From: Acidobacteriota bacterium
Lineage (GTDB): Bacteria; Acidobacteriota; UBA6911
Length of the DNA stretch: 64,000 bases
Direction: 5' to 3'
Assembly (NCBI GenBank): GCA_016929335.1
Contig: JAFGIY010000193.1
Location: 1 to 64,000, forward strand
Shown here: piece after piece, positions 62,538-64,000 of the stretch
Layout of the letters: each line of letters opens with the position of its first letter
Position numbering within the stretch: position 1 is the stretch's first letter
Made by a program: the position numbers and the translations under genes
The notes under the pieces: model-generated
Database searches by the model: none
Told to the model about the DNA's origin: nothing
What the model saw: the letters and a program-made list of their open reading frames with translations, nothing else

Positions 62538-63056
62538 TTAGAGCAGCACTTTGTAGATAAACATGGCCGTAGCGATCCCGCCGGCGAAAAAACAGACGGC
62601 GGCCAGCCAGCTGCTGACCGCCAGTTGCAGCGTCCCGCTGATGCCGTGGCCGCTGGTGCAACCTCCGGCCCAACGGGCGCCAAAGCCCATAATGATGCCC
62701 CCCAACAAAGCAACAGCCCATCGCGCCGGGATATGACTGCCGGCTTCAGCCTGCCACATGGGCGGGATCCATTCGAACGAGAACTGCCCGGATAGGATTG
62801 AGGAGACGAATGCTCCCACTACAATGCCTATCACAACCATCCATTCCCAATCGATCGTCGGAGCAAATTGTTGATAATAGGGTTTCTCCTTTACCTTTTG
62901 CCCTCGGAAGAGTTTCTCTATCATGCCGCTGGTCCGTGCAAAGGCGGTGGAGCAACCGATGGGCTTATCTGACAGCAAAAATGCCAGCCAGCTTAGAATT
63001 CCGATTCCGATGCCGACTGCATAGGGCGACCATCGTTCCATTGCCAGCCATTCCAT
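62538..63056 (-). CDS. Half-size YeeE/YedE (TsuA-type) transporter, first half
   Basis: A 172-residue membrane protein with the other half of the YeeE/YedE repeat: SDKPIGCSTAFARTSG and GGIIMGFGARWAGGCTSGHGISGT, both with conserved cysteines implied in thiosulfate or sulfane-sulfur passage. Split YedE pairs are known beside rhodaneses. ATG 63056 has GGAGG. It is 35 bp downstream of the rhodanese gene. Confidence 0.88.
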   Translation of the reverse strand: MEWLAMERWSPYAVGIGIGILSWLAFLLSDKPIGCSTAFARTSGMIEKLFRGQKVKEKPYYQQFAPTIDWEWMVVIGIVVGAFVSSILSGQFSFEWIPPMWQAEAGSHIPARWAVALLGGIIMGFGARWAGGCTSGHGISGTLQLAVSSWLAAVCFFAGGIATAMFIYKVLL

Positions 63057-63091
63057 GTGTTCCTCCTTATCCCAAAACGAACAAGAAATTC

Positions 63092-64000
63092 CTATGATCG
63101 GGCCAGATTGTAGGTCTGTTGCAGATCTATTCTTGGGACGTGCGGCGCTATGCAGATCGGGCAAGTCTGGCTGTAACCTGCTGCGCTGTATCCTGTCATG
63201 CCGCCTGCTACGTTGATGACATTTTCAAAGCCTCTCTGTTTCAGCAGCGCAGTAGAGAGACTCGACCTGTGCCCGGTGCTGCAAATCAATGCTATCGGTT
63301 TGGACTTTTTCAGAATTTTATAGCGGGATCGCAGATCAGGCGCCGGGATATTAATGGCGCCTTCAATATGTTGCGCTTCAAATTCGCCGGCAGCTCTCAC
63401 ATCAACCAGGGTAAGCTCATCGCCTTTTTTCATAATCCGGCTGAGCTCAACCGCCGAAATTTGAGCGACGTGGTTGGCTGGGAGGCCTGCCCTTGCCCAT
63501 TCAAACATTCCTCCATCAAGGTAACCGATGGCCTTGTCCAGTCCGACGCGCTTCAACAGGATCCCGGCTTCGCGGGCTTCCATCAGAGAATTGCTCACAA
63601 TCAGAATATTCTGGTCGGGCGGCAGAATCCATCCGGCAAAGGTGGCGAAGTTTCCACTGATATCAATATTATAGGATCCCGGGATATGCTGGCCGCCGAA
63701 TGCTTCATAGCTTCGAATATCCAGAATGAAAGTGCTCTTTCTCTCGGCAGCCTTTTTAAACTCACTGGGAGCCATGGGTATTATCTGCGGCAACTCCCGC
63801 ACCAAAGCGGGGCCTTTACCATTGATGGCGCTGCAGCGGCTGAAATGATCGGGAGCTGCCGGCATATTGGTTGTCAGCGATTTGATGAATTCATCCCGAT
63901 CGCTAATCAGCAAAGCGCTGTTGTATCTCCGCTCATATCCTATTGTGCTTGTGCGTTTAGCCCCCATAGCCCGGCCGCAGAGCGATCCGGCTCCATGAGC
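63092..64000 (-). CDS. MBL-fold/rhodanese fusion, persulfide-dioxygenase-like (5' end outside window)
   Basis: The frame is open to base 64000, so the gene continues beyond the right edge; the ATG at 63967 is internal. The visible ~302 residues begin with the end of an ETHE1-like metallo-beta-lactamase domain (GAGSLCGRAMGAKRTSTIGYERRYN, MPAAPDHFSRCSAIN). Two rhodanese domains follow: one at ~80-155 without a catalytic cysteine (ILIVSNSLMEA) and one at ~175-270 with the active loop CSTGHRSS. Such fusions oxidise glutathione persulfide and move sulfane sulfur. It heads the YedE-YedE-SulP operon. Confidence 0.9.
   Translation of the reverse strand, partial: AHGAGSLCGRAMGAKRTSTIGYERRYNSALLISDRDEFIKSLTTNMPAAPDHFSRCSAINGKGPALVRELPQIIPMAPSEFKKAAERKSTFILDIRSYEAFGGQHIPGSYNIDISGNFATFAGWILPPDQNILIVSNSLMEAREAGILLKRVGLDKAIGYLDGGMFEWARAGLPANHVAQISAVELSRIMKKGDELTLVDVRAAGEFEAQHIEGAINIPAPDLRSRYKILKKSKPIALICSTGHRSSLSTALLKQRGFENVINVAGGMTGYSAAGYSQTCPICIAPHVPRIDLQQTYNLARS

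Noticed and set aside
1..64000. CRISPR arrays, rRNA, tRNA, complete insertion sequences
   Set aside because: No regularly spaced direct repeats, no conserved RNA-gene sequence, and no intact transposase with terminal repeats were seen by reading; a covariance-model scan could still find a short RNA.

Overview
The window is about 64 kb of dense bacterial chromosome of moderate GC, with genes on both strands. No rRNA, tRNA, CRISPR array or complete mobile element was recognised. The gene mix suggests a facultatively anaerobic Gram-negative organism: TonB-dependent receptor, beta-barrel porin, lipoproteins, TonB/ExbD proteins, an octaheme cytochrome, a tungsten-type aldehyde oxidoreductase, several arsenic genes and many exported esterases. 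It reads most like Acidobacteriota or a similar phylum. This is an inference from gene content; there is no phylogenetic marker in the window.

Layout. (1) 0-6.5 kb: exported esterases (two PHB-depolymerase-type hydrolases, a tannase/feruloyl esterase) with a GntR/FCD regulator, mixed with remnants of a GH2 glycosidase, a type-B carboxylesterase and an EsteraseD-like gene. (2) 6.5-8 kb: a HigBA-type toxin-antitoxin pair and a transposase stub. An ~80-bp direct repeat (1-82 and 7358-7439) abuts two truncated genes. (3) 8.1-9.5 kb: Cys-rich MarR regulator and arsM. (4) 10-16 kb: octaheme cytochrome c/cytochrome b fusion, divergent beta-barrel porin, a tetrapyrrole methylase carrying a signal peptide, and a small exported protein. 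(5) 16.3-25.6 kb: arsenic and sulfur-relay region: DGC protein, small thioredoxin (ArsE-like), ArsP/YraQ-type permease, arsR, two exported rhodaneses (one frameshifted), a radical SAM/SPASM enzyme, arsG, arsF, then divergent arsR-acr3-arsC. (6) 25.7-32.3 kb: TSUP exporter, YqeB, a small membrane protein, a TonB-dependent receptor with an unusual N-terminal domain, a TupA-like oxyanion-binding protein and an HTH-PBP regulator, which together look like tungstate/molybdate acquisition. (7) 32.9-42.8 kb: radical SAM maturase, MoaD/ThiS-like protein, AOR-family tungsten enzyme, two LysR regulators, a DAPG-hydrolase-like protein, a lipocalin-like protein, an FAD dehydrogenase fused to a second DAPG-hydrolase-like domain, and a 2x[4Fe-4S] ferredoxin. 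(8) 43-45.6 kb: GntR-ABC operon. (9) 46-57 kb: two ECF sigma/anti-sigma modules with envelope proteins, ExbD, TonB-like protein, L,D-transpeptidase, ORF6N protein, serine hydrolase. (10) 57.8-64 kb: cytochrome bd oxidase and a sulfane-sulfur cluster (SulP, two half-size YeeE/YedE proteins, and an MBL-rhodanese protein running off the right edge).

How it fits together. Regions 6 and 7 together supply what a tungsten enzyme needs: metal uptake, a sulfur-carrier-like protein, a maturase and the enzyme. The neighbouring FAD/ferredoxin/DAPG-hydrolase genes point to catabolism of an aromatic or acylphloroglucinol-like substrate. Regions 3 to 5 handle arsenic by methylation, reduction and efflux. 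A 27-bp operator-like sequence with core TTGGC-N6-GCCAA lies upstream of both arsR (19.5 kb) and the octaheme cytochrome (13.05 kb), so the electron-transfer protein may belong to the metalloid regulon. The best candidates for something undescribed are this ArsR-linked cytochrome/porin/exported-methylase locus; an ~90-residue exported domain found both as a stand-alone protein beside the methylase and as the N-terminus of the TonB receptor; and the tungsten/DAPG-hydrolase-fusion catabolic island.
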